From Bacillota bacterium (GTDB lineage: Bacteria; Bacillota; DTU030; DUMP01): a stretch of DNA of 64,000 nucleotides. How positions within the stretch are numbered: the first letter of the stretch is position 1; each line of letters starts with the position of its first letter. A model generated the notes under the pieces. That model saw only the letters and a program-made list of their open reading frames with translations. It was not told the DNA's origin and did no database searches. Position numbers and translations under genes: made by a program. The stretch covers positions 1-64,000 of the forward strand of contig JAAZKX010000011.1 of the NCBI GenBank assembly GCA_012799605.1, written 5' to 3'. Shown piece after piece: positions 63,584 through 64,000 of the stretch.

Positions 63584-64000
63584 ATGAAAACATGGCTAGT
63601 ACAGGCGGGGGACACCCTGGATCAAATCGCCAAACTACATCGGGTGCCGATTTCCCAACTGCTATCGGCCAATCCAGCTCTAGATCCTGATAATTTGGTT
63701 AGCGGGCAAAAAATTGTTATCCCCCCGAGCCAAACGGAAACCGATCCCCCGTGCCCAAGCGGTATCTTTTGGGTAGTTACCCCCGGGGATACTCTATACA
63801 GCATCGCCCAGGCAGCCGGAGTAGATCTGGCTGACCTGGTAGCTGCAAATCCCGGGGTGGATCCTTTAGATTTACGCCCGGGGCAGAGCCTTTGCCTCCC
63901 CCCCAGAGCAATTGTACCGCCAGAAATACCGCCATGCGCCAGCGGGGTTTTTTGGGTGGTGGAGCCCGGGGATACCCTATTTAAAATCGCTCAGGCTACC
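63584..64000 (+). CDS. multi-LysM protein, 3' end beyond the window
   Basis: Open to the window edge; 139 codons visible. ATG with GAAGGAGTGG upstream. Three LysM units in a row begin WLVQAGDTLDQIAK, FWVVTPGDTLYSIAQ and FWVVEPGDTLFKIAQ; the linkers are Pro-rich with a repeated CPSG/CASG before FWVV and Cys at the end of unit two. No signal peptide. LysM binds peptidoglycan or spore cortex; similar no-signal proteins (SafA-like) go to the spore surface. Whether a catalytic domain follows cannot be seen. Confidence 0.88.
   Translation, partial: MKTWLVQAGDTLDQIAKLHRVPISQLLSANPALDPDNLVSGQKIVIPPSQTETDPPCPSGIFWVVTPGDTLYSIAQAAGVDLADLVAANPGVDPLDLRPGQSLCLPPRAIVPPEIPPCASGVFWVVEPGDTLFKIAQAT

Overview
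The window looks like a chromosomal core segment of a motile, spore-forming-lineage, probably anaerobic Firmicute (Clostridia, Peptococcaceae- or Thermoanaerobacterales-like). The reasons are: flgM-flgN-flgK-flgL-yviE-fliW-csrA in Bacillus/Clostridia order next to yvyF and comFC; a BofC-like gene beside ruvCAB-queA-tgt-yajC; SpoIID- and LysM-type proteins; a DegS/DegU pair; SAM-I and cobalamin riboswitches; and an oxygen-independent (cbi) cobalamin pathway. Strong GGAGG-type ribosome binding sites and frequent GTG/TTG starts fit the same group. I saw no rRNA, tRNA, CRISPR array, insertion sequence or prophage. Almost everything is on the minus strand; only mgtE, queT and a LysM gene are on the plus strand.

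Layout by coordinate. 1-4.2 kb: alanine module (alr, Na+/alanine symporter, ald). 4.2-10.2 kb: MBL hydrolase, dtd, relA/spoT, recJ, LapA-like protein. 10.2-13.4 kb: an orphan chelatase-type AAA+/VWA pair. 13.5-18.4 kb: fused SecDF, GNAT, D-Ala-D-Ala carboxypeptidase, small membrane protein, YajC. 18.4-25.1 kb: tgt, queA, SpoIID-like, DUF2905, ruvB, ruvA, ruvC, BofC-like. 25.1-30.7 kb: yebC, nadE, mgtE, ftsZ, M48 protease. 30.8-36.6 kb: late flagellar operon behind a readable sigma-D promoter, yvyF, comFC. 36.6-47.1 kb: GGDEF cyclase, long argS, sensorless histidine kinase, FapA-like, family 4 UDG, HD-GYP, stunted glycosyltransferase-like protein, degU/degS. 47.2-48.7 kb: metK under a SAM-I riboswitch. 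48.7-62.7 kb: a roughly 14-kb cobalamin operon behind a promoter, cobalamin riboswitch and terminator. 62.7-64 kb: a possible 47-aa peptide, queT and the 5' part of a LysM gene.

How the genes work together. Transcription of the cobalamin operon runs from high to low coordinates: exported CbiK-type chelatase, BtuF/BtuC/BtuD-like uptake system, cbiD, cbiF, cbiG, cbiH, cbiJ, cbiET, cbiA, then after a 230-nt gap cobO, cbiC and an ApgM-like metalloenzyme. It covers the ring steps from cobalt-precorrin-3 to cobyrinate a,c-diamide plus adenosylation; cbiL and the lower-ligand genes are missing from it. The corrinoid-sensing leader should shut off synthesis and uptake together.

Most unusual points: CbiA has glycine where the glutaminase nucleophilic cysteine should be; the CbiK-type chelatase is predicted to be a lipoprotein with two C-terminal beta-rich repeats of unknown role; a phosphoglycerate-mutase-like metalloenzyme ends the operon; a chelatase-type AAA+/VWA pair has no chelatase large subunit nearby; and a short basic amphipathic peptide lies between the cobalamin leader and queT. 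All family calls are from reading motifs; no search was run.
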